A stretch of DNA of 64,000 nucleotides from Streptomyces spirodelae (lineage in GTDB: Bacteria > Actinomycetota > Actinomycetes > Streptomycetales > Streptomycetaceae): contig NZ_JAFFZN010000027.1 of NCBI RefSeq assembly GCF_017676385.1, forward strand, positions 48,981 to 112,980, in the 5' to 3' direction. The position numbers and the translations under genes were made by a program. Positions 1 to 9,704 of the stretch are shown here, piece after piece; within the stretch, counting starts at the first letter, position 1; each line of letters begins with the position of its first letter. The notes beneath the pieces are model-generated. The model was not told where the DNA came from. It saw nothing but the letters and a program-made list of their open reading frames with translations, and made no database searches.

Positions 1-76
1 CGGCGCAGCCGTCCGGCGCCCGGTGCCGGCCCGGCCTCCATCCGGCCACCCGCGGCGGGGCCCTGGGAGCGGCCCT

Positions 77-1597
77 TCACCGGTCGGCTCCGAACGACAG
101 CCGGTCGACCCATTTGGTGTTGTGCACACCGGGTGCCGCCGGGACGATGACGCGCGCCGGATAGCCGTGGTCCAGGGAGAGGTCCTCGCCACCCACCCGT
201 AGCGCCAGCAGTGACCGTGGATCGCGCACCTGGTTGTCCCGCAGCCCCGCGTGCCGGAAGGCGCCTGAGCGCTGCAGCGAGGAAACGAATACGCCGGGCA
301 GCCCCTCTCCCGCGTCGTACCCGGCCAGCTCCGCCAGGTCGCGCAGCCGTACGCCGCTCCAGTGCTGGTCCGAGGTCGACCAGCCCTCCACACAGGCGAT
401 CGGCAGGTCGGCTGAGTGCTGTGGCATCGCCAGCAGCTCGGCCCTGGTCAGCCGCAGTCTCCGCCCGTGCGCCCCCTCGACGGTCAGCCGCCAGCCTTCG
501 CCGGTCTCCTTGGCGCTGACGCCCACAGCGGCCGCCGTCTTGTTGATCTGGAAGGCATTCGCGCCACTGCCCGGATCGGTGCCCCCGTGCGGTGCCAGCA
601 GCGCGGTGCGGCGCAGCGGCCCGTCGAAGTTCTGGCCGACCGTCAGCCCCAGCAGCAGCACGGACCCGCCGCCCACCGCGCCGAGCGCCCCGCGCCGCGT
701 CAGGGTGGCGTCAGCCGGGCGGGGTGCGACCAGCCCGGTGTCGAGATCCGGCTCCCGCGCCCCGACATCCTGGGGCTTGCGTCCGTCCTGGGGCTTGCGT
801 CCGTCCTGGGGCTTGCGGCCCTCCTGAGACTTGCGGCCCTCCTGAGACTTGCGTCCGTCCTGGGGCTTGCGGTGCTCTTCGGCCCTGCGGCCGTCCTCGG
901 TCCCGCTCGGCGGGTGTTTGCCGCGTTTCCGGCCGCCCGAGGCGAAGTCGCGCGGCGCACCGGCCCGCAGCACCTGTACGGCCTTGGGCAGCCGCAGCAG
1001 GACGTGTACCAGGAATGCGGCGAAGAAGACCCAGGCCCCGTAGAAGTGCAGCGGATAGAACGAGCCGGGGAACAGGTACTCCAGCTGGATGTTCAGCAGG
1101 CCCGTCACGAACTCGAACAGCACACCACCGACGAGCAGCAGCAGCGAGACGCGCTCCAGCGCGTGCGCGGCGGAGCGCGCGGGCGGCATGGTGAACAGCT
1201 TGGGGATGACGGACCACAGCTTCGCCAGCAGCACCGGCACCAGCACCACGCCGAGGGTGACGTGCACCCCCTGGGTGAGCCGGTAGAGCCAGTAGGGATC
1301 GGTCGGCCAGGCGAACAGGTAGAAGCCGAGCAGCCCGCGGTCCGGCGTGCGGTCGTTCGGCGGTGCCGCATCCGGGTTGTATGCCGCGTAGGACAGCAGG
1401 CCGGTGACGAACAGCACGGTGATGCCGGCCAGCAGTACGACGCCGAGCACGGCCGTCAGCCAGGGGCCGCGCAGCGGACTGCGCCAGAAGCCCGGGTCCG
1501 ACGGCAGCCGGGTGGACCGGGACCGGGAGAGGATGCGGTGGTCGCCCATGCGGTGACCGTATGCGCCGGTACAGCCCGAAAGGGGGCCACGACCCAT
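77..1597 (-). CDS. Cytochrome b561-type membrane domain fused to a sulfite-oxidase-like molybdopterin domain
   Basis: The first ~210 residues hold four hydrophobic spans (about 46-72, 111-131, 150-170, 185-204) with histidines at 112, 184 and 198 that could bind haem, as in cytochrome b561-type subunits. A charged hexapeptide repeat (GRKPQD/GRKSQE) follows at about 240-275, then a further span near 305 that anchors a C-terminal molybdopterin oxidoreductase domain (about 340-506). The Cys of CVEGW near residue 402 is the expected molybdenum ligand. The protein probably passes electrons between the membrane and an extracytoplasmic Moco site; the substrate is unknown. The start is uncertain: Met17 (MGDHRIL, at 1549) is a plausible alternative and neither start has a clear ribosome binding site. 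Divergent from the next gene. Confidence 0.85.
   Translation of the reverse strand: MGRGPLSGCTGAYGHRMGDHRILSRSRSTRLPSDPGFWRSPLRGPWLTAVLGVVLLAGITVLFVTGLLSYAAYNPDAAPPNDRTPDRGLLGFYLFAWPTDPYWLYRLTQGVHVTLGVVLVPVLLAKLWSVIPKLFTMPPARSAAHALERVSLLLLVGGVLFEFVTGLLNIQLEYLFPGSFYPLHFYGAWVFFAAFLVHVLLRLPKAVQVLRAGAPRDFASGGRKRGKHPPSGTEDGRRAEEHRKPQDGRKSQEGRKSQEGRKPQDGRKPQDGRKPQDVGAREPDLDTGLVAPRPADATLTRRGALGAVGGGSVLLLGLTVGQNFDGPLRRTALLAPHGGTDPGSGANAFQINKTAAAVGVSAKETGEGWRLTVEGAHGRRLRLTRAELLAMPQHSADLPIACVEGWSTSDQHWSGVRLRDLAELAGYDAGEGLPGVFVSSLQRSGAFRHAGLRDNQVRDPRSLLALRVGGEDLSLDHGYPARVIVPAAPGVHNTKWVDRLSFGADR
768..875. repeat. Six tandem 18-bp units inside the molybdopterin oxidoreductase gene
   Basis: The unit TCCTGGGGCTTGCGTCCG repeats six times with a few substitutions. 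It is a multiple of three, so on the minus strand it encodes the GRKPQD/GRKSQE repeat without disturbing the frame. It lies exactly in the linker between the haem-type membrane domain and the Moco domain, so copy-number change would alter linker length and charge but not the catalytic parts. Confidence 0.95.
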
Positions 1598-1661
1598 GAC
1601 GAAACGCTGACATCGTCCGCTGGTGGCCCCTGTGCGGCCCCGCGCGGCCTAACGTGCCCCT

Positions 1662-3260
1662 GTGCCTGCCGAGCCCTCACCCACCCGCTCCGACCGCGCC
1701 ACGCGGTCCGTCCCGACCACCTCCCCCGAGCCCTCCTCACCCGCCGCCCCGGCCTCCCCCGCCCCTCCCGCTGCTCCCGCTGCTCCCGCCGCTCCCGCCG
1801 CTCCCGGCCGGGACGTACCCGGCGCCGGGCAAGGGCCGGACCGCCATGGGCGCCGCACCGGGCCGGGACGGCGGTTTCCGGTGCCCGACCTGGCAGCCGT
1901 TGCGGCGGCCGGGGCGCTGGTGGTCGCCGCCGTCGTCATCGGCGGAGCCATCGAGCGGGAGCACGGCACACTGCGGGTGCACTGGCCGCCGTACTACGCC
2001 GAGCTGGAACCGCACCTGGGTCCGGGCACACCGGCCGCGCTGCTGATCGCGGGCGCCGTGCTCGGTTACGGCCCCGCGCTGGCGGCCCGCCTGCCGTGGC
2101 GGCGGCTGCTGGCGGCCGCCTGGGGCACCTCCATGGCGTGGATCTGGTCGCTCGCCCTGATCGACGGCTGGCACCGGGGCGTGGAGAACCAGCTGACCTC
2201 CGCCTACGAGTACCTCCAGGAGGTCGACAGGTTCGGGGACGTCGGCGCGGCACTGCGCACCTTCACCGACCACATCCTGCTGCACTCCCCCGACAACTGG
2301 GTCCCGCATGTGGCCGGCCATCCGCCCGCCGCCGTGCTCACCTTCGTCGGGCTCGACCGCGTCGGGCTGAGCGGCGGCGCCTGGGCGTCCGTCTGGGTCA
2401 TCACCGTCGGCTCGTCGGCGGCAGCCGCTGTGCTCGTAGCGCTGCGCGCCCTGACGGACGAGGCCCAGGCGCGCAAAGCAGCACCGTTCCTGGTGCTGGC
2501 CCCCACCGCCGTGTGGGTGGGAGTGTCGGCCGACGGCTACTTCACGGCGGTGGCTTCCTGGGCCCTGGCGCTGCTCGCCCTTTCGGCACGGAGGACCGGC
2601 CACAGTCCGGCCCGCGCCCCTCGCACTGCCGCGCTCGCAGCCGGGCTGCTGTTCGGGCTCACCTGTTATCTGTCGTACGGCCTCACCCTGTGCGCGCTGC
2701 TCGGCCTCACCGTGCTGGCTCTCTCGCGCACTCTGCGGCCCCTCCCATGGGTGCTCGCGGGCGTCGCGGCAGTGGCCGCGGCCTTCACCCTCGCGGGGTT
2801 CAACTGGTGGGAGGGATACCAGCTGCTGACTGAGCGCTACTACGAGGGCGCCGCCCGCATCAGGCCCTACAGCTACTGGGTGTGGGCCAACCTCGCCTGC
2901 GCGGTGACCGCTGCGGGCCCCGCCGTGGTGGCAGGCACACGACGCGCCCTGGTGTGTGGTACGCCTGCCCTGCGCGCCTCCCGGTGGCCGCGCAGGCAGC
3001 GTACCGGCCGAGCGCCAGGGGCCGAGGGCCTCGGCGGCCGCGAGCGGCTCGCTGTGCTGGTGCTGGCCGCCCTGCTGACGGTCGCCGTCGCCGACCTGTC
3101 CGGGATGAGCAAGGCCGAGACCGAACGCATCTGGCTGCCTTTCCTCACCTGGCTGCTGCCCGCCGCCGTGCTGCTGCCGCGCCGGGGCGCACGGTACTGG
3201 CTGGCGGCCCAGGCGGCGACCGCGCTGGCGGTCAACCACCTCCTGCTGACCGGCTGGTGA
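1662..3260 (+). CDS. Polytopic membrane protein, possibly a GT-C-type glycosyltransferase
   Basis: A 532-aa protein starting with GTG at 1662. The first ~65 residues are a disordered Pro/Ala/Ser stretch, followed by about ten hydrophobic segments. A lumenal-type loop contains PDNWVPHVAGHPP, and the C-terminus has the pattern KAETERIWLPF that is common in Streptomyces polyprenyl-phosphate-sugar-dependent mannosyltransferase-like proteins. That pattern and the fold suggest transfer of a sugar from a lipid carrier outside the membrane, but no catalytic residue can be assigned from the sequence. It is divergent from the oxidoreductase with only 64 bp between, so both promoters overlap there. Confidence 0.75.
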   Translation: MPAEPSPTRSDRATRSVPTTSPEPSSPAAPASPAPPAAPAAPAAPAAPGRDVPGAGQGPDRHGRRTGPGRRFPVPDLAAVAAAGALVVAAVVIGGAIEREHGTLRVHWPPYYAELEPHLGPGTPAALLIAGAVLGYGPALAARLPWRRLLAAAWGTSMAWIWSLALIDGWHRGVENQLTSAYEYLQEVDRFGDVGAALRTFTDHILLHSPDNWVPHVAGHPPAAVLTFVGLDRVGLSGGAWASVWVITVGSSAAAAVLVALRALTDEAQARKAAPFLVLAPTAVWVGVSADGYFTAVASWALALLALSARRTGHSPARAPRTAALAAGLLFGLTCYLSYGLTLCALLGLTVLALSRTLRPLPWVLAGVAAVAAAFTLAGFNWWEGYQLLTERYYEGAARIRPYSYWVWANLACAVTAAGPAVVAGTRRALVCGTPALRASRWPRRQRTGRAPGAEGLGGRERLAVLVLAALLTVAVADLSGMSKAETERIWLPFLTWLLPAAVLLPRRGARYWLAAQAATALAVNHLLLTGW

Positions 3261-3340
3261 CGCCGACCGGCCGGTGGCGCCAATCCAGCGTCGCCCGCAG
3301 CGAGTTGAACGCCGGCGACGACGGGCGGCGGACGCCATGA

Positions 3341-3363
3341 TTGTCAGACCCTGCGCCTAGGCT
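3341..3363 (+). promoter_or_regulatory. RecA-NDp-type DNA-damage promoter candidate
   Basis: TTGTCAGACC at 3341-3350 is followed, seven bases on, by TAGGCT at 3358-3363. The arrangement TTGTCAG..C-N6-TAnnnT is that of the LexA-independent (RecA-NDp, PafBC-type) damage promoters of actinobacteria; the usual GTGG after TTGTCA is here GACC. It lies 70 bp upstream of a UvrA-like gene, which fits its expected function. Confidence 0.6.
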
Positions 3364-3432
3364 GGCCGACCAGTTGCTTCAGCAGGACTGACCAGGCGCC
3401 GGACGCCTGGTCGGGGACCGAGGAGAGCCAGC

Positions 3433-5733
<2,301 letters not shown>

Positions 5734-5752
5734 GACCGGCGGGGTGTCGCCG

Positions 5753-6586
5753 TCACCACGAGGGCCGCGCCGACACCCCGCCGTCCAGCACCAGATCGTG
5801 CCCGTTGATCCAGCGCGCCTGAGCGGAGGCGAGGAACACGCAGGCGTCGCCGACGTCCTCCGGCGTCCCCAGCCGGCCGTCCGGCGCCGCCGCGCGCCAC
5901 CGCCGTACGCCCTCGGGCCACTGCTCGGCGAGGCCGTCCCGCTCCACCAGGCCGGGCGAGACGGTGTTGACGCGTACCCCGAGCCGCCCGTACTCCTGTG
6001 CTGCGGCTCGGGCGTGCGCGACGATCGCGGCCTTGGACGCGGCGTAGTGCGCGTGCCCGGGAGCCGGCCGCGCCGCCTCGATGGAGGCGACGTGCGTGAC
6101 GCTGCCGCCCCCGCGTTCCGCCAGCAGCGGCACGGCCACCTGCGTACAGGCGAAGACGCTGGAGAGGTTGGTGTCGACGACCGCGCGCCACTCCTCGGCC
6201 GTCATCCCCGACAGCTCCTGTACGGGCTGCACGCCCGCGTTGTTGACCAGCGCGCCGAGCCCCGCGGAGCGCCACCGGGCCGCCTCGGTGACCACGGCAC
6301 GGCAGCCTTCCTCAGTGGCCAGCTCCCCGTGCAGGGCCCGGGCCACACCGCCCGCCTGCTCGATCGCCGCCACCGTCCGGCGGGCGCCTTCGGGGTCGCC
6401 CCGGTAGTGCACCGCCACCGGTACGCCCGCTGCCGCGAACCGGAGCGCGATACCGCGCCCGATGCCCCCGGAGGCGCCGGTCACCAGCACGGTGCGCGCT
6501 GCCGCGGGGGGCGCTGTGTGCGGCGCTGTGTGCGGGCCTGCCGACGGCGCTGTGTGCGGACCTGCCGACAGCTGCTCCTGCCTCAT
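5753..6586 (-). CDS. Short-chain dehydrogenase/reductase (FabG-like)
   Basis: A 277-aa classical SDR. The NAD(P)-binding motif TGASGGIGRG lies at about residues 36-45, VNNAG near the middle, and the catalytic Ser...Tyr-x-x-x-Lys is seen as THVASIE ... HYAASKAA. The C-terminus WINGHDLVLDGG is typical of 3-oxoacyl-ACP-reductase-like enzymes. The first ~30 residues are an unusual AGPHTAP/SAGPHTAPHTAP repeat not seen in the family, so translation may start later. The start overlaps the stop of the upstream cupin gene by 4 bp (ATGA), so the two are co-translated. The substrate is unknown. Convergent with the uvrA-like gene. Confidence 0.88.
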   Translation of the reverse strand: MRQEQLSAGPHTAPSAGPHTAPHTAPPAAARTVLVTGASGGIGRGIALRFAAAGVPVAVHYRGDPEGARRTVAAIEQAGGVARALHGELATEEGCRAVVTEAARWRSAGLGALVNNAGVQPVQELSGMTAEEWRAVVDTNLSSVFACTQVAVPLLAERGGGSVTHVASIEAARPAPGHAHYAASKAAIVAHARAAAQEYGRLGVRVNTVSPGLVERDGLAEQWPEGVRRWRAAAPDGRLGTPEDVGDACVFLASAQARWINGHDLVLDGGVSARPSW

Positions 6587-7131
6587 CGGGCCAGCTCCCT
6601 GATGAGCCGCGCGTGCTCCGGATACGCGCGGGCAAGCGCGTCCGCGTCCCCGTGTTCGTACCCCGCGTCGCTGTAGCCGGGAGCCATGGTGCAGCCGAAC
6701 AGCGTCCAGGAGCCTGCCCCGTCCGGACCGTCGCCCGTCTCAGCCCCTGCCGTACCGACCCGGGCGCCCATCCAGGTGCCCGCCGGGACGGTGAGCTGCA
6801 CCTGGTGCCGTGCGCCGAGCACATCCGGCCCGAGCACCGGGGTGCTGACGGGCGCACGCCCTTCGGGCGGGAGCAGCAGCAGTTGGAGGGGCGCGCCGAG
6901 GTAGTAGTGCCACACCTCGTCGTCCGGCAGCCGGTGCAGTGCGCAGTAGTCGCCGGGCGCGTCGGTCAGCAGCATCACGATCGCGGAGCCCTCGGGCCTG
7001 CCGTCGCCACGTTCGGGGCCCGCCCACAGCCGCCGGAAACGGCCGCCCTCGCGGGGAAGGGGCTCCAGTCCGAAGTGCGCGGCCAGTGCCTCAGCCGTAG
7101 CGCGCGCCTCATCTCCCACCTCACGTCGCAT
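6583..7131 (-). CDS. Cupin superfamily protein (DUF985-type)
   Basis: A 182-aa protein matching the Cupin_5/DUF985 pattern: the metal-site motif LHRLPDDEVWHYYLG (about residues 67-80), a central VPAGTWMGAR strand and a C-terminal FGCTMAPGYSDAGYEHGD that is the usual signature of this family. Members are small beta-barrel proteins; some act as sugar or small-molecule binding or epimerising proteins, but most have no assigned reaction. It is the first gene of a two-gene operon with the SDR downstream through a 4-bp overlap, suggesting that the two act on the same metabolite. Confidence 0.85.
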   Translation of the reverse strand: MRREVGDEARATAEALAAHFGLEPLPREGGRFRRLWAGPERGDGRPEGSAIVMLLTDAPGDYCALHRLPDDEVWHYYLGAPLQLLLLPPEGRAPVSTPVLGPDVLGARHQVQLTVPAGTWMGARVGTAGAETGDGPDGAGSWTLFGCTMAPGYSDAGYEHGDADALARAYPEHARLIRELAR

Positions 7132-7588
7132 TCTTCAGCCCTGCCCGCACAGCGCACGCGCCATGCGCCCTCCATGCGCCCCTCCCGGCGCCACCGGCCT
7201 GCGCCATCACTCGGACGAGTGAGATCGAGGCACTGAGGGGTTCGGTGTCCGCACTCACACCTCAGCGTCCCCACGACGTGCTTAGAGTGCACATGTTCGG
7301 CCCCGGACCCCGGTCGAACGGCCGTGCCGACTCCGCCCATGGAGGGCCGGACCAGCCGCCGCACGCGTGCACCCCTTCGACGGCCCCGCACGTGTGCACA
7401 CCGCACATCCGTCCAGTCCGCGCCTACGTACCCGCGCCGAACACCCGCACGTCACCGCACCACCCGCCACCGCCCAGCCCGCCACCCGCCACCGCAGCCG
7501 CACATCTCCACGCCCGCACACCACCGCACATCACCACACCACCGCACTGCCGTACCGCCGTACAGCTCGTCAGTGGAAGGGGTCTTCC
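7132..7588. other. Intergenic region, strongly C-rich and G-poor toward its right end
   Basis: The region holds the divergent promoters of the cupin/SDR operon and the STAS gene. Bases 7440-7570 are nearly devoid of G on the plus strand (short CACCGCAC / CCGCCAC motifs), giving an unstructured C/A-rich leader before the STAS gene. Reading frames through it show no codon bias and no recognisable domain. Confidence 0.6.
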
Positions 7589-7957
7589 ATGGTCGCCGTC
7601 CCGCGCTCCGACACCCCGGGCCCCGCCCGGTTCCGGACCGTACGCGCGAGGGGCGAACTCGACATCGCGACACTGCACGAGTTGGAGTCCGCCCTCGTAC
7701 GCGCGCTGGCGGAGACCGCACCGCCGCGCCTCGTCGTGGACATGCGCGACGTGACGTTCCTGGACTGCTCGGTGATCCGCGTTCTGCTGCGGGCGCGTAC
7801 GACCGCACTGTCCCAGGAGGGCTGGCTGGTGCTGGTGTGCGAGCACGTGCCGGTCGGCCGGCTGCTGCGACGGCTGGAACTGCAGCACCTGCTGCCCCAC
7901 TACCCCACCCTCGACGCCCTCGACGCGGCGCTGGTACCCGCCGAGGACGCCAACTGA
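7589..7957 (+). CDS. STAS-domain anti-sigma-factor antagonist
   Basis: A 122-aa single STAS domain: GELDIATLHELESAL (strand/helix 1), LVVDMRDVTFLDCSVIRVLL with Ser61 at the position phosphorylated in SpoIIAA/RsbV-type proteins, and a C-terminal LLRRLELQHLLP helix. These proteins bind anti-sigma kinases and free SigB-type sigma factors when dephosphorylated. ATG at 7589 is chosen because GGAAGGGG precedes it and the domain begins ~15 residues later; the frame upstream is low-complexity. No cognate kinase is adjacent, but two SigB-type sigma factors lie at 23.7-25.7 kb. Confidence 0.88.
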   Translation: MVAVPRSDTPGPARFRTVRARGELDIATLHELESALVRALAETAPPRLVVDMRDVTFLDCSVIRVLLRARTTALSQEGWLVLVCEHVPVGRLLRRLELQHLLPHYPTLDALDAALVPAEDAN

Positions 7958-7996
7958 CGTGCGAGCCTGCCGCGACGGCCTCGGCCGGGCCCCGGT

Positions 7997-8857
7997 TCAG
8001 CCCGGATGCCCCGCCCGGTCCAGGAAGCCCGCCAGGGTGGCGGTGAACCGGTGCGGGTCGTCGAACCAGGGGTAGTGGCCGGCGCCCGGCTGCACCACCA
8101 GAGTGGCGTCGGGGAACAGCGCGGCGAACTCCGTCACCGACCGCGGGGGACTGTTCAGGTCGTACTCCCCGGCGAGCAGCAGCGCGGGGACGGGACAGCG
8201 GGTGAGCGCCGCACGGGTCGCTTCCGGGTCGAAGGCGCCGTCGGCACCGAAGCGGGCGACAGCTTCGCTGTTGTCCGGTCGGCCGGCCGCGTGGTGCTGC
8301 TGAGCTGCAGCGTCCCAACGGCCGTAGAAGAAGGGCGCGATGGCCTCACCGTCGCCGTTCGCCCCCGCACCGTTCGCCCCCGCGGTGATCGCCTCCAACG
8401 CGGCGAAGGCCGCCGGAAACCACGGCTCGTTCCGGCGGAGGCGCGCGAGATCGCGCCGCGTCTCGCCCGAGACCGTGATGCCGACAGCTCTCGTGCTGGG
8501 CCCGACCAGCGCGAGCCTGTCCACGTGTTCCGGGTACCGCGCCACGTACTGCGTCGCGATGTTCGTTCCGGCGGAGTGTCCGAGCAGATCCGTCCGGGGC
8601 AACCCGAGGTGCCGGCGCAGCGCCTCGACGTCGTCGGCCAGGCGATCGCACCGGTAGGAAGAGACGTCCTCGGGAATCGCGGAGCGGCCGGTGCCGCGGA
8701 GGTCCAGCAGGACCAGCCGCCGGTGCGCGGCCAGTCCGCCCAGGTCGCCGAGGTAGCGGGAGTCCGTGGGGCCTCCCGGGACGCAGATGACCGGGGCGCC
8801 GTGGCCGAGCGTGCGGTAGGCGAGCCGGGTTCCGTCGGGTGCGCAGAAGGTGGGCAT
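7997..8857 (-). CDS. Alpha/beta hydrolase (prolyl-aminopeptidase-like)
   Basis: A 286-aa alpha/beta hydrolase. It has an oxyanion-type VPGGPTDSRYLGDL, the strand LLDLRGTGRS, the nucleophile elbow GHSAGTN (Ser near residue 97), an acid near GEYDLNSPP and a C-terminal histidine in GAGHYPWFDD, giving a complete Ser-Asp-His triad. The pattern GGPT...DLRGTGRS resembles proline-iminopeptidase/haloperoxidase-type hydrolases. ATG at 8857 is chosen because the domain starts immediately (MPTFCAPDGTRLAYR) and a strong palindrome lies just upstream. Divergent from the HTH gene; the shared operator suggests joint control. Confidence 0.87.
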   Translation of the reverse strand: MPTFCAPDGTRLAYRTLGHGAPVICVPGGPTDSRYLGDLGGLAAHRRLVLLDLRGTGRSAIPEDVSSYRCDRLADDVEALRRHLGLPRTDLLGHSAGTNIATQYVARYPEHVDRLALVGPSTRAVGITVSGETRRDLARLRRNEPWFPAAFAALEAITAGANGAGANGDGEAIAPFFYGRWDAAAQQHHAAGRPDNSEAVARFGADGAFDPEATRAALTRCPVPALLLAGEYDLNSPPRSVTEFAALFPDATLVVQPGAGHYPWFDDPHRFTATLAGFLDRAGHPG

Positions 8858-8876
8858 GCCCTGCACCGTGGCACCT

Positions 8877-8902
8877 ATAACACGGTTGTACAACCGGGTT
8901 AT
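8877..8902. promoter_or_regulatory. 26-bp palindromic operator between hydrolase and HTH genes
   Basis: The sequence is symmetric about TGTACA: ATAAC at the left end, CGGTTG and CAACCG flanking the centre, GTTAT at the right end, with a single mismatched pair (A/G at the sixth position from each end). It lies 20 bp upstream of the hydrolase start. A partial copy (AACCGGGCTATGG, 8959-8971) sits on the start of the HTH gene, so the same regulator could bind both places. Confidence 0.8.
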
Positions 8903-8954
8903 GGTCCGTTGTCCCTCGATCGAGGAATCGGCCGGGAAACCACTGGCCTGGGTG

Positions 8955-8971
8955 TATAACCGGGCTATGGC
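8955..8971 (+). promoter_or_regulatory. Leaderless -10 (TATAAC) and operator half-site at the HTH gene start
   Basis: TATAAC at 8955-8960 is followed by six bases and then ATG at 8967, the spacing expected for a transcript starting at the A of ATG. No Shine-Dalgarno sequence precedes the start. AACCGGGCTATGG matches AACCGGGTTATGG of the upstream palindrome at 12 of 13 positions, so a repressor bound here would cover both -10 and start codon. Confidence 0.6.
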
Positions 8972-9692
8972 AGCCGACGACACCCTGAGCACTCCGCCAC
9001 CCGGTCCCTCGACCCCGACCGTCCCCGAGACGCTCTCCGAAGAGCAGGCCGAGCGGATGTTCGCCGAAATGAACGAGATCATCCGTGCGGGCGAGGAAAC
9101 GCGGAGACTGCGCACCGAGATGATCAGGCTGCTCGCCCGCTCCGGCTGGAGCCAGGAGAAGATCGCCCAGCTCGCCGGCATGAGTCAGCCCGCGGTGTCC
9201 AAGCAGGTGACGAAGTACAAGTCCGACCGCTCGGCGGACACCCCGCCCCCCACGGTGGACCTCTCCCTCGACCAGAACGACACACCCTGGCTCGAAGGAC
9301 GGCTGTGGGGACTCGCCGAGGAGATCTCCGCCGCCGGCCCCGACAGCGCCCGCTGTACGCGTTTCCTCCACGCGATCGCCCGGGGAAGGAAGCGGTTCAC
9401 ACCGCAGACCGTCGACGAGCTGCGGCGCCTGGTCGAGGACGACCTGCTACGGCATCGGACGGAGCTGCCCGGCGGCTACCGCGCGGCGTACGACAGGATC
9501 AGCCGCGGCCTCGACGTCCCAGCCCCGGTCTCGCCCCCGGGCCCGACCTCGTCCCCCGCCCCGGTCTCGCCCCCCGGCCTGGTTCCGACCCCAGGGCAGC
9601 CCGGGACAGCCGCCACTGCCCCCGCACCGGCCTCGGTGCGCCGCGCCCTCGCCCGCCAGGTCCAACGCGACCACCTCAGGCACAGCGGCTGA
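8967..9692 (+). CDS. HTH DNA-binding protein with proline-rich tail
   Basis: A 241-aa protein. After ~20 disordered residues, a helical segment (LSEEQAERMFAEMNEIIRAGEETRRL) leads into a helix-turn-helix GWSQEKIAQLAGMSQPAVSKQ at about residues 59-79. A second helical domain follows (to ~185), then a PVSPPGPTSSP-type linker and a basic C-terminal helix VRRALARQVQRDHLRH. The HTH resembles those of small Streptomyces regulators with no named family. ATG 8967 is chosen because of the leaderless -10 and because the upstream frame reads through the operator. It is the natural candidate for the factor binding the 26-bp palindrome. Confidence 0.72.
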   Translation: MAADDTLSTPPPGPSTPTVPETLSEEQAERMFAEMNEIIRAGEETRRLRTEMIRLLARSGWSQEKIAQLAGMSQPAVSKQVTKYKSDRSADTPPPTVDLSLDQNDTPWLEGRLWGLAEEISAAGPDSARCTRFLHAIARGRKRFTPQTVDELRRLVEDDLLRHRTELPGGYRAAYDRISRGLDVPAPVSPPGPTSSPAPVSPPGLVPTPGQPGTAATAPAPASVRRALARQVQRDHLRHSG

Positions 9693-9704
9693 TCCCGGGA
9701 GGGC

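Noticed and set aside
416..2833. 805-aa open frame on the plus strand across the oxidoreductase
   Set aside because: Antisense frame kept open by GC-rich third positions; composition is Arg/Gln/Pro-rich without domains and it overlaps two well-supported genes.
1737..3338. 533-aa open frame antisense to the membrane protein gene
   Set aside because: Gly/Gln/Arg-rich shadow; the plus-strand reading gives clear transmembrane segments.
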